8,766 nucleotides of DNA from J088 sp003695505 [NCBI: Candidatus Dadabacteria bacterium] (GTDB lineage Bacteria > J088): the NCBI GenBank assembly GCA_003695505.1, contig RFIY01000048.1, positions 1-8,766 of the forward strand, written 5' to 3'. The translations under genes and the position numbers were made by a program. Below, in pieces: positions 1 to 7,031 of this stretch (the first letter of the stretch is position 1; every line of letters begins with the position of its first letter). The notes below the pieces were generated by a model. That model did not search any database and was not told the origin of the DNA. It was given only the letters and a program-made list of their open reading frames with translations.

Positions 1-1664
1 ATGTGCACCTGCAGGATGGGTACCGCGGCTCGATGGGTGTATGACTCGTTGTAGAGATCATCGTAAAAAAAACGACGGCCGGCGGCCAGCTTGCGTGCCT
101 CGTGCGCGAGGCTTCCCGGGGGGGCGTTGTCGTCGATGTTGGTGACGTAGATCGTCAGGTAGCGACTGCCTTCGTAGGCCAGCTCGATGATCCGACTCTG
201 CAACGGGAAGTCGGCGGTCGATGGCATCATCAGCTCCCAGTAGCCCGATCCGGCGTTGACGCCGTTTGCATCGGCGCACGGAGCACTGCCGTCGGCCGTG
301 CAAATCTGCATCGCGGAATAATGGCCGTGTCCGGTGATATGCAGGACAACATTGCCATAGCTGGCCAGTGTTGTCGCCAGTTGTTTGCCGCTGACGGGAC
401 TGTTGCTGTTGAAGTCCGAAGAGCGGTGGTGGCTCGCGATGATCACCAGTTCGCCGGCGGCCGCAGCCGCATCGAGTTCATCTTTCAGCCACGTCAGTTG
501 ATCGGTCGTCATAAACCCCAGCGAGTATTCGGTGAGGTCATCGAGTCCCATTTCGTTGCGGTAGATCGTGTTCAGTGCGATGACGCGGATGGGTGCACCC
601 TCGATCGGATAAAAACTGAAATCGCCGATGCCGTTGGCGGCATCTTCCGCTGTCATGCCGTGTCCTTCCGGCTCACCGGGCGCCTGTTGCAGTGCCGTCA
701 GCACTTCAGGCAGCGTCAGGATGCGGCGCTTCGGGTCGGCCGGTGTCCGGCCAGAGGTCACGACGGCGGCATCGGGAGTGTCGCCGCGGCGGAACCCCGG
801 CGACAGACCATCGGTCGGGTCAATGCAGACACCGAGGCCCTCGCACAGGGCGTCCGTGAAGACGGTGTCGCTGATTGCGGCCTGTGCGATCGTGTCGTTG
901 ACGATGCCCGAACCGATATAGAGCGTCTCGTGATTGCCGACCACGGCGAACCAGGGGGCGTTCAATCCCTCGGCCGTGAAGGGGTCGTTGAAGTCGTTGC
1001 CAGGGCCGGGGATCGGATCGTCGTTGACACCACTGTCCGGATCGACGACACCGCCACTCATCAGGGTGATGAACCAGTCGAGTTCATTCTGCTGCCCGCC
1101 ATCGGTCAGGTCTCCGGTGACGATGCCGAAGTCAAAACCTCGTGAGCTGGCCGCGGCAATGCGGTTGGCGGTGCGAACGTGCGCGTCGAATGTCTGCGTC
1201 GTCAGATGGCCGTTGGGTCGATACGAACTGCCAACGACAAGATTCCAGACGCCGGCGTAACGAATCGGCGACTCTTCGTCGATGATCTGCTCGTCTGCGG
1301 CCTGCCAGAAGTAGAGCAGACTTTTGGTATCTGCCGAGGTATTCGTCGTTGCCCAGGCCGCGTAGCCCGGCGCCAGGTCGGTGTATTCCTGCCACGGTTC
1401 GCCATCGCCAAACTCTATGCCAAGACCAAGCTCGTCGTAGCGCGTGATGTCGGTAATCAGTGATGGATCATCGGCAATGGCCTTGAGTACATCCGCCGTC
1501 GGTGTCTTTGGTTTCCAGACGCCCTGCAGGGTTGTCCAGGGGGTGTCCGCGACGTCATAGACGACGGGGATCGTTTCAGGAACCCCGTCAGCCTCATTCA
1601 CATCTTCTGCATTGCAGGCAGTCAACAGGTTCAGGAGCAGCGTGGCGAGCAGTATTCGGATCAT
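1..1664 (-). CDS. Lipoprotein metallophosphoesterase (calcineurin-like), 3' end beyond window
   Basis: The frame is open from the ATG at 1664-1662 to the left edge, giving 554 codons without a stop, so the C-terminus is missing. Residues 1-17 form a lipoprotein signal with lipobox LTAC, and Cys17 is the predicted lipidated residue. Asn at the next position is compatible with outer-membrane sorting. Metallophosphoesterase motifs follow in order: DEQ (124-126) where the family usually has DxH, GDLTD (184-188), GNHE (243-246), SHH (411-413) and GHGH (445-448). The stretch around DEQIIDEESP and TTQTFDAHVRTANR recalls secreted phosphoesterases of the TIGR03767/PPA1498 type; this is from memory, not a search. 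It probably hydrolyses a phosphomonoester or phosphodiester outside the inner membrane, substrate unknown. The ribosome site is weak (GTGAG close to the ATG), but the signal peptide fixes the start well. It diverges from the MMPL transporter gene. Confidence 0.88.
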   Translation of the reverse strand, partial: MIRILLATLLLNLLTACNAEDVNEADGVPETIPVVYDVADTPWTTLQGVWKPKTPTADVLKAIADDPSLITDITRYDELGLGIEFGDGEPWQEYTDLAPGYAAWATTNTSADTKSLLYFWQAADEQIIDEESPIRYAGVWNLVVGSSYRPNGHLTTQTFDAHVRTANRIAAASSRGFDFGIVTGDLTDGGQQNELDWFITLMSGGVVDPDSGVNDDPIPGPGNDFNDPFTAEGLNAPWFAVVGNHETLYIGSGIVNDTIAQAAISDTVFTDALCEGLGVCIDPTDGLSPGFRRGDTPDAAVVTSGRTPADPKRRILTLPEVLTALQQAPGEPEGHGMTAEDAANGIGDFSFYPIEGAPIRVIALNTIYRNEMGLDDLTEYSLGFMTTDQLTWLKDELDAAAAAGELVIIASHHRSSDFNSNSPVSGKQLATTLASYGNVVLHITGHGHYSAMQICTADGSAPCADANGVNAGSGYWELMMPSTADFPLQSRIIELAYEGSRYLTIYVTNIDDNAPPGSLAHEARKLAAGRRFFYDDLYNESYTHRAAVPILQVH

Positions 1665-1715
1665 AGACTCACGGACCAAAAGAACAGTGTTATTCGGAAA
1701 GCAGTGCGCCTGTTG

Positions 1716-1745
1716 ATTGTAGCGCCCGATCGGTGCTGCGTTCAA
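1716..1745 (-). promoter_or_regulatory. Possible sigma-70-like promoter of the phosphoesterase gene
   Basis: Read on the minus strand, TTGAAC (1745-1740) resembles a -35 box (4 of 6) and TACAAT (1721-1716) a -10 box (5 of 6), with an 18-base spacer. Transcription would begin near 1709, leaving a 5' leader of about 45 bases before the ATG at 1664. The boxes were found by eye, and this region is less GC-rich than its surroundings, so a chance match is possible. Confidence 0.4.
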
Positions 1746-1860
1746 GTGCTGTGCTGCTTCACCGTGTCCGCTACCATGGGAGTTTGAAGCCGGCCTTAGA
1801 CATCGGAAGCGGGTGCGCGTGCCGAAGATCGGGTCAAAACAGAACAGCGGATCGGCAGTC

Positions 1861-1872
1861 GCCCCCGGGGGC
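1861..1872. promoter_or_regulatory. 12-base GC palindrome at the transporter ribosome site
   Basis: GCCCCCGGGGGC is a perfect palindrome ending 8 bases before the GTG start of the transporter. Its right arm (GGGGG) is the only purine-rich stretch at Shine-Dalgarno distance, so pairing within the mRNA could hide the ribosome site. The same 12-mer occurs again inside a coding region at 5176-5187, so it may simply reflect high GC content. Confidence 0.3.
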
Positions 1873-1880
1873 CGGGTGCC

Positions 1881-4301
1881 GTGAGCTCGCGGCGACGTAT
1901 TGCTGGGCTGGTGCTACGGTATCGCTGGCCGCTGTTCATTGCGTGCCTGGCGCTCGGCATCGTTTTCGGTCTGCTGGCCGCGCGCCTCAAGCTGACCAGC
2001 AACCTCGCGGCGCTGCTGCCTGAAGACTATGTTTCGGTGCAGACCGCGAAGCTGGCCAAGGAACGTGTTGGCGGGTTCGAGACGTTGCAGATCCTCGTCG
2101 AGGGAGCCTCGTTCCCGGCCATGGTCAGCTATGCAGCGGCCATCGCCGAAGTGCTCGAAGGCGATGAACTGGTTCAGGCCGTGGACTGGAAAAAGCCCGT
2201 CGAGTTTTTCGAGCGCAATGCCTTGTTGTATGCCCCGGTCGAAGACCTCGAACTGATCCTGCGGCGTGTCTACGACCGCATCGACCAGGTGCGCGCCGAA
2301 CGTTCGCCTCTGGCCGAATACCGGCGGCGCGCGACCGGCGCGACGGCTGCTTCCCAGACAGCTCCACTTTCGCTCGAAGAACTCGAGAACCGCTACCGGG
2401 TCACCGACCAGAAGCGTTACTACACCAATGCTGACCGGTCGATTCTGGTCCTGAACATCTATCCGGCCGGATCGAATACCAATGTCGGCTTCGCGCGCAA
2501 GTTTTTCCACCATGTGCGGGCCGTGGTCGAGGGCATCGATACGTCGCGCTGGTCACCGGATCTGTTCGTGGAATACGGTGGAAACTTCAAGAACAAGATC
2601 GACGAGTACGAGGTGATTATCAGCGATGTAACCTCGTCGGCGGGGATTTCGATCTCGCTGGTCTTTCTGGTCATCGTGCTCTATTTTCGGCAGATCTTTG
2701 CGGTATTCGTCGTCGGTTTGCCGCTCGTTGTCGGTATCGCGTGGACGTTCGGGCTGACATGGCTGGTGATCGGGCGCCTCAATACGCTGACGGTGTTCCT
2801 GTTTATCGTGCTGTTCGGACTCGGTATCGATTACGGCATTCACCTGTTGGCACGCTACTTCGAGGGGCGTCGCTCTGGTGCGCCGCCCGAGCAGGCACTG
2901 GCCGAGACGATCGACCACGTCTGGACGCCGTTTCTGACGGCGGCGGCGACGACAGGTGCGGCCTTTCTGTCGCTGACGCTCTCGGATTTCAAGGGGTTTT
3001 ACGAGTTTGGCTTTATCGCGGGCTCCGGCGTCCTGCTCACCATGGCCTCGACGATTCTCCTTTCACCAACCACGATCCTGCTGGCCGAGCGGTGGCGGTT
3101 ATTCTTTGGGCAGGGCTGGAAGCGGCAGCGGGAGACACCGCGACCTGTCAGATTGCCTCGCCGACTGTCGCGCCTGCTGGTGTTGGCAATCGTCGTCAGC
3201 GCGTTATGGGGCGGCTGGCAGGGGGCGCACATGGAATTTCAGTACGACTTCACCGATCTGCGCGCGCAGTTGCCGGCATCGCGCGCCGTCAAGAAAAAAC
3301 TGAAGACGATCTTCAAAGAATCAAACTCGCCAGCCATTGTTTTGACCGACTCTCTCGACGACCTGGCGGAGATCGATGCCTGGGTACGGCAGCGGATCCG
3401 TACGGATCCGACACCGACGATCCACAAGTTCAAATCGATCTATACGTTTCTGCCGAAAGAGCAGGAGCGTAAGCTGCGTCTGATTCGCAGGTTGCGTGAA
3501 CTGCTGACCGATGAGCGTGTCGCGCAGTTGAGCGGCGAGGAGGCGCGTCTGGTTCGTCGCCTGGTGGAGCTGGCCAATGTCCAGCCGATTGGGATCGACG
3601 ACCTGCCCGAAGCTATCCGCCGTCTGTTTCGGGCCAGGGACGGCCGCCTGGATCGTTTCGGACTGATCTATCCGGCTGTTGCGCTCAAGGATGGCCGCAA
3701 TGCCCTGATGTTCAATGAGGACGTCGCGACGTTTACCACGGCGTCGGGGAAGACATTCCACGCAGTCAATTCGTCGATCATTTTTGCCGATATGCTGCGG
3801 ATGATGATGCGCGAGGGCGAGCAGGCGATGGCACTGACATTCCTGACAGTGCTGCTTCTCGTCGTGCTGGATCTGCGTAGCTGGCGGGCCGCCGCGATGG
3901 TGATGACGCCGCTGGTGGTGGGCTTCTGCTGGCTGTTTCTCGACATGTCGATCGAGGGATTGCAGATCAATTTTTTCAACATGGTTGTCTTGCCGAGTAT
4001 TCTTGGCATCGGGATCGACAACGGCGTGCACCTGTACCATCGCTATCGTGAGCTGGGTCCGGGGCACGCCGGTCTGGCCCTGCGGCTGACCGGTGGCGCG
4101 ATTTCGACGTCCTCGGGAACCAGCATCGTTGGCTTTGCGGGCCTGATGTTTGCCCATCACGGTGGACTGAAGGCAATCGGTGATCTGGCCGTGCGCGGCA
4201 TCGCGCTGACGCTGCTGGCCGCGCTGGTGGCCTTGCCGGCGTTGATGGTTGTCCTCGAAGGGTGGCGGGCCAAGCGAGATGCCTGGGGCGAACACCTGTG
4301 A
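1881..4301 (+). CDS. MMPL/RND-superfamily transporter, 12 predicted membrane helices
   Basis: This is a complete 806-residue inner-membrane protein with the two-fold RND/MMPL layout. Helix 1 lies near residues 14-36, a periplasmic domain spans about 37-252, helices 2-6 cluster at about 253-400, helix 7 is near 429-447, a second periplasmic domain spans about 448-645, and helices 8-12 cover about 648-792. The diagnostic helix 4 and helix 10 motifs are GLGIDYGIHL (313-322) and GIGIDNGVHL (709-718). Both keep an Asp (317 and 713) at the position expected for proton relay. In the family these proteins export lipids or other hydrophobic molecules using the proton gradient. HpnN-like hopanoid carriers are relatives, but no hopanoid genes are present, so the substrate is open. 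GTG at 1881 is the only usable start after the in-frame TAG at 1797. The Shine-Dalgarno is poor. It lies divergent to the phosphoesterase and convergent with the FG-GAP gene. Confidence 0.9.
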   Translation: MSSRRRIAGLVLRYRWPLFIACLALGIVFGLLAARLKLTSNLAALLPEDYVSVQTAKLAKERVGGFETLQILVEGASFPAMVSYAAAIAEVLEGDELVQAVDWKKPVEFFERNALLYAPVEDLELILRRVYDRIDQVRAERSPLAEYRRRATGATAASQTAPLSLEELENRYRVTDQKRYYTNADRSILVLNIYPAGSNTNVGFARKFFHHVRAVVEGIDTSRWSPDLFVEYGGNFKNKIDEYEVIISDVTSSAGISISLVFLVIVLYFRQIFAVFVVGLPLVVGIAWTFGLTWLVIGRLNTLTVFLFIVLFGLGIDYGIHLLARYFEGRRSGAPPEQALAETIDHVWTPFLTAAATTGAAFLSLTLSDFKGFYEFGFIAGSGVLLTMASTILLSPTTILLAERWRLFFGQGWKRQRETPRPVRLPRRLSRLLVLAIVVSALWGGWQGAHMEFQYDFTDLRAQLPASRAVKKKLKTIFKESNSPAIVLTDSLDDLAEIDAWVRQRIRTDPTPTIHKFKSIYTFLPKEQERKLRLIRRLRELLTDERVAQLSGEEARLVRRLVELANVQPIGIDDLPEAIRRLFRARDGRLDRFGLIYPAVALKDGRNALMFNEDVATFTTASGKTFHAVNSSIIFADMLRMMMREGEQAMALTFLTVLLLVVLDLRSWRAAAMVMTPLVVGFCWLFLDMSIEGLQINFFNMVVLPSILGIGIDNGVHLYHRYRELGPGHAGLALRLTGGAISTSSGTSIVGFAGLMFAHHGGLKAIGDLAVRGIALTLLAALVALPALMVVLEGWRAKRDAWGEHL
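3393..3410. repeat. 18-base perfect palindrome inside the transporter gene
   Basis: CGGATCCGTACGGATCCG reads identically on both strands and also contains the 8-mer CGGATCCG twice, separated by TA. It lies in the second periplasmic domain and encodes the region around residues RIRTDP (505-510). A perfect 18-base palindrome is expected by chance roughly 0.03 times in a window this size under equal base use, somewhat more in GC-rich coding DNA. No function is known to me. Confidence 0.6.
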
Positions 4302-4320
4302 ACGCGCGGTCGTTTCGCCG
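4302..4320. other. 19-base convergent gap between stop codons
   Basis: The transporter's TGA ends at 4301 and the FG-GAP gene's TGA (on the minus strand) begins at 4321. No strong hairpin with a T-run fits here. A weak pairing of GGCGAA (4287-4292) with TTCGCC (4314-4319) across a loop of about 21 bases is possible but unconvincing as a terminator, so transcripts may overlap. Confidence 0.55.
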
Positions 4321-6681
4321 TCAGAGCGCGGCCCGGGCGGCCCGGAACGCGTCGCGGTATTGCGTTGCCGACGTGTTGAAGTTGCCCGCAGCCTGGCTGG
4401 CGACCGCCTGCGCATAGCGCGTCTCGGCGAGTTGTACGTTCGGGTCGTTCGCACCGCGCCAGACCGCGACGTCGTCGATATACTGCCGCGTGGCAAGTTT
4501 CAGCGATTCACAGAGCTGGTTGCGCATGTCGATATTCGGAAACCCGTTGACGCGACCGAGGCGATAGATCGCCCCACGGATGCGTGACGTCTGATTGCCG
4601 GCACTGTCGTCGTAGACGTTTTCGAGCACGACATCGGGCATCCAGGCAATGCCACGGCGGAGCTCGGTGATCGCGCGGTCGACATCGCGGTCGTTGCTCT
4701 GCTGATTCAATACCAGTGTCTGATCAAGCACGTCCAGCATCAGACATTCGGCGACCTGATAGACATGACCTGGACCGGCAGGGCAATTGTTGACGATCGT
4801 TGACGATGAAAACTGAAAATCGAGCCAGTTACGCAGGGTGTTTGCGCCATTGTAGCTTGTTGCACTGGCCTGGACGTAGTTTCCTGCAGCCCACTGGTTG
4901 CGGGCGGTCGCCAGCGTGCTGTATGCATCGGAGACGGCCTGGGTGTTCGACGCGACAATCGTCCCGGTTCGGTCGATGTACTGCTCAAAGATCAACAATG
5001 AGACCCAGACCGTGTTGCGCAGCAGCCCGGTTGCATTCGCGCCCGCCGCAGCAGCGTTGTCGAGCGCATTGGCAGCAATCTCGAGGTATCCCGTCGCATA
5101 GTGCGGGTTTCCGTTGAGATACTGAATGAATGCGTTCTCAACCGCATTCGCGGCGTTTTGCAGGTCGGCCTGGGCGCCCCCGGGGGCACCGGCGATGGCG
5201 TTGTTGATCTGTGTGAACACAAAGAGCAGCGCTGGTACGGGATCGTTTCCCAGAAGCTGCTCTGTGTCGTTGACATCCAGAAAGCCGGCATGTTTCGGCC
5301 CCGCACTCCAGGCCGGCCAGTCGAAACCGAGCAGGTCGTCGATATCAAACCGCACCAGCGTCTGTGGATTCCATGTCGCGACAATCAGTTCCGCGCGGCC
5401 ATCGCCGTCGAGATCCGTGACCAGCGGTGCCGGATACATCCCACCCGCGGACGGATCGGACCAGTTGTGGCGCACGACGGCTGGATTGGCAGCCAGATCG
5501 AACACGTAGAGGTTGCTCAGGTCGCCGGCGATCACTTCGGGTAATCCATCGGCGGACAGGTCAACCAGCGCTGGCGTCAGCCAGCTGCGTGAGCCCAGGC
5601 TCGTTGAGATGCGGACGGCGCCGCTGTCTCCTGCGAGCTGTACGATGGTGCCGGAGAGGCTCTGAAGATAGATTTCGGGAACGCCGTCGCCGTCGGCGTC
5701 GCTGGCGACCGGAGTCGCAAAACGCCAGTCTCCTGCCGGCAGCGTCGCCCACCACTTTACGGCGCCACTCGTACTCAACGCGACAGCGGCTGAGACGGCA
5801 CTTCCGATTCCGGCGACGACGACCTCGGGCTGACCATCGGCGTCAACGTCACCGATCAAGGCCCCCTGACCATAGAACTGCAACGCGTTTCCCGGAAACG
5901 GGTTTCCCGGCAGCGAGGCGAAGGAGTCAATCGACCAGAGCGCCTGGCCGTTTGCGCCGTTGAGCGCATGAACGCCACCATCCGCCGTGCCGCCATCACC
6001 CCAGCCGGTGATGACGACGTCGTCGACGCCGTCACCGTTGAGATCGCCGATGGCGGGGTGGCCGAAAACAAGTTCGTAGCCGAACGCGGCCGTGTACAGA
6101 TCCTGGCTCCACAGCAGGGATCCCATCGGCCCGGCGAAGGCCGAGACCTGACCACCGTAGGTGACGACAATCATGTCGGCGATGTTGTCGCCGTTCAGGT
6201 CGGCCGCGGCCGGACCGCCGTTGGCCATGCCGGGGAGCCAGAGCGGCGGCGTCGAATAGAGGACAGAGCCGTTGTTGTCGAATACATGGCAGCGCTTCAT
6301 TGCCGCGGATGGATTGGCGACGTCAACCGTACCGGCCTCACACGCCGCAAATTCGGCCAGGCCATCGCCGTCGAAGTCAGCCGCAGTCGGAATGCCGACG
6401 AACTCCTCGCCCGTTTGCGTCTGCCAGAGGAACTGCCCGTTCTGATCGACCAGCGCCAATGTGCCGGCGCCGAGCGTTGCTGCATCCGGAAAATAGGCAC
6501 CGCCACGGGTGACGATGGCCAGCTCGAGTCGTTTGTCTCCATCGACATCTCCGGCAGCGTAGCCGTCCACGAAGCCGCCCGGCAGGGTCGTCCACGACGG
6601 GACGAGGGTCGCCGCCTGAACCAGCGTCGGCAGCAGCAATGCCGCTGCGGCCACGAGCAGCCTGTCAGTGGATCGGGCCAT
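4321..6681 (-). CDS. Exported FG-GAP/VCBS-type beta-propeller protein with helical C-terminus
   Basis: This is a 786-residue protein. Residues 1-24 form a Sec signal peptide, with likely cleavage after LVQA or nearby. The N-terminal half carries eight Asp-rich loops of the FG-GAP/VCBS kind, starting at residues 44, 101, 160, 212, 277, 327, 373 and 422 (for example GDVDGDKRLE and GDLNGDGVDD). They are spaced 46-65 residues apart, as expected for blades of a Ca-binding propeller. Residues from about 470 to 786 are rich in Ala, Asn and Gln, predicted helical, and match no family I recognise. Within them 583-618 and 750-785 look alike. I chose ATG 6681 because the signal peptide begins there and GGAG (6694-6691) sits 9 bases upstream. 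The frame is open to 6891, but the extra 70 residues are basic, lack a signal and overlap the lipoprotein gene. The gene overlaps the lipoprotein end by 17 bases. A role in surface adhesion or binding is inferred. Confidence 0.85.
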   Translation of the reverse strand: MARSTDRLLVAAAALLLPTLVQAATLVPSWTTLPGGFVDGYAAGDVDGDKRLELAIVTRGGAYFPDAATLGAGTLALVDQNGQFLWQTQTGEEFVGIPTAADFDGDGLAEFAACEAGTVDVANPSAAMKRCHVFDNNGSVLYSTPPLWLPGMANGGPAAADLNGDNIADMIVVTYGGQVSAFAGPMGSLLWSQDLYTAAFGYELVFGHPAIGDLNGDGVDDVVITGWGDGGTADGGVHALNGANGQALWSIDSFASLPGNPFPGNALQFYGQGALIGDVDADGQPEVVVAGIGSAVSAAVALSTSGAVKWWATLPAGDWRFATPVASDADGDGVPEIYLQSLSGTIVQLAGDSGAVRISTSLGSRSWLTPALVDLSADGLPEVIAGDLSNLYVFDLAANPAVVRHNWSDPSAGGMYPAPLVTDLDGDGRAELIVATWNPQTLVRFDIDDLLGFDWPAWSAGPKHAGFLDVNDTEQLLGNDPVPALLFVFTQINNAIAGAPGGAQADLQNAANAVENAFIQYLNGNPHYATGYLEIAANALDNAAAAGANATGLLRNTVWVSLLIFEQYIDRTGTIVASNTQAVSDAYSTLATARNQWAAGNYVQASATSYNGANTLRNWLDFQFSSSTIVNNCPAGPGHVYQVAECLMLDVLDQTLVLNQQSNDRDVDRAITELRRGIAWMPDVVLENVYDDSAGNQTSRIRGAIYRLGRVNGFPNIDMRNQLCESLKLATRQYIDDVAVWRGANDPNVQLAETRYAQAVASQAAGNFNTSATQYRDAFRAARAAL
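4327..4935 (-). repeat. Two similar helical segments in the FG-GAP protein C-terminus
   Basis: Residues 583-618 (4935-4828) and 750-785 (4434-4327) align with about one gap. Both have AAGN followed by Tyr or Phe, then SAT, a Tyr two residues on, and Ala three residues after that. This suggests a duplicated helix-turn-helix element about 166 residues apart within an otherwise unrecognised domain. Identity is modest and was judged by eye. Confidence 0.45.
5389..6552 (-). repeat. Eight FG-GAP/VCBS-type Asp-rich loops
   Basis: Eight copies of a D-x-[DN]-x-D-G-like loop ending in Glu or Asp span residues 44-431 of the protein. Six are close to canonical. Copy 7 (VDLSADGLPE, 373-382) and copy 5 (GDVDADGQPE, 277-286) have Ala replacing the central Gly. 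In known FG-GAP proteins such loops bind Ca2+ and cap propeller blades. Eight loops could mean a seven-bladed ring with one extra loop or an eight-bladed ring; sequence alone does not decide. Confidence 0.8.
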
Positions 6682-7030
6682 GAAGGTCGGCTCCGTCAAG
6701 CAGTCCCTGCGGCGGTGCGGGCCGTCCGTTGGGGCCGGTGCGGGCGACGGGCTCGCTCGCATCGACACAGCGCGCGCCACCTGCGCTGGAAACGACGCAT
6801 TGCTGCCCGGGCAGGCAATCGCTCTGTGAAACACAACGATGCTGTGCCGGATCAAGTGTCGGTGCGGCCTGGGTTGTCGGCGGCGACTCATCGGAATGAC
6901 TCACGGGTGAGGTGGATGTGCTGCATCCAGTGGCCGCGAGCGCACAGACCAGTGCAAGCACGGATCCGAGAGAACCAGAATCGGGACACACAGCGGCCAT
7001 ATTCTTCATACTACCGCTATAGCGGGGCAT
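6665..7030 (-). CDS. Small Cys-rich lipoprotein
   Basis: This protein has 121 residues from the ATG at 7030, or 114 from the ATG at 7009. A hydrophobic stretch ends in LAATGC (31-36), a lipobox making Cys36 the predicted lipid anchor. A Ser/Thr/Pro-rich linker follows, then a Cys cluster C66-x5-C72-x5-C78-x9-C88 in the context CVSQSDC and GQQC. Similar short 'C...sDC..GQ.C.....C' modules are common in secreted proteins of Myxococcota; I know no defined function. The ATG at 7030 lies one base after the TGA of the upstream RCC1 gene, suggesting translational re-initiation. Neither candidate start has a clear Shine-Dalgarno. The shorter form gives a more typical signal length (29 residues to the Cys). 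The stop lies inside the first codons of the FG-GAP gene, so those two are probably coupled as well. Confidence 0.75.
   Translation of the reverse strand: MPRYSGSMKNMAAVCPDSGSLGSVLALVCALAATGCSTSTSPVSHSDESPPTTQAAPTLDPAQHRCVSQSDCLPGQQCVVSSAGGARCVDASEPVARTGPNGRPAPPQGLLDGADLHGPIH
6691..6694 (-). promoter_or_regulatory. Shine-Dalgarno GGAG that fixes the FG-GAP gene start
   Basis: On the minus strand GGAG sits 9 bases before the ATG at 6681, inside the end of the lipoprotein gene. It is the clearest ribosome site in the window and supports starting the protein at the signal peptide rather than at the upstream ATG at 6891. Confidence 0.65.
7014..7025. promoter_or_regulatory. 12-base palindrome between the two candidate lipoprotein starts
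   Basis: CCGCTATAGCGG is a perfect palindrome lying between the ATG at 7030 and the ATG at 7009. If the shorter start is used it occupies the leader and could act as an operator or a small hairpin affecting ribosome access. If the longer start is used it encodes RYSG. The function is unknown. Confidence 0.35.
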
Positions 7031-7031
7031 G

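Larger units (their letters stand above)
1665..1880. other. Divergent intergenic region
   Basis: These 216 bases separate the start codons of the phosphoesterase lipoprotein (minus) and the MMPL transporter (plus). I see no supported small gene: the plus-strand ATG at 1776 stops after three codons. In the transporter frame a TAG at 1797-1799 blocks any earlier start, and no ATG, GTG or TTG lies in frame between it and the GTG at 1881. A promoter-like pair for the minus strand is visible. I found no convincing plus-strand promoter. Confidence 0.7.

Noticed and set aside
102-1145. Plus-strand open frame of 347 codons
   Set aside because: It is antisense to the phosphoesterase, whose motifs are clear. 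The translation is Arg/Val/Asp-rich with no domain, typical of a GC-rich shadow frame.
1179-1187. DAH (residues 160-162) as the first metal motif of the phosphoesterase
   Set aside because: The DEQIIDEESP segment at 124-133 fits the first-motif strand better. DAH falls in a likely helix before the GDLTD strand, though alignment could change this.
3321-4496. Minus-strand open frame of 391 codons
   Set aside because: It overlaps the MMPL transporter and the FG-GAP gene end in other frames. The Gln/Arg/His-rich translation is a shadow of membrane-protein codons.
6682-6891. 70-residue N-terminal extension of the FG-GAP protein
   Set aside because: It would put a basic, signal-less stretch before a good signal peptide, overlaps the lipoprotein gene fully, and ignores the GGAG before 6681.
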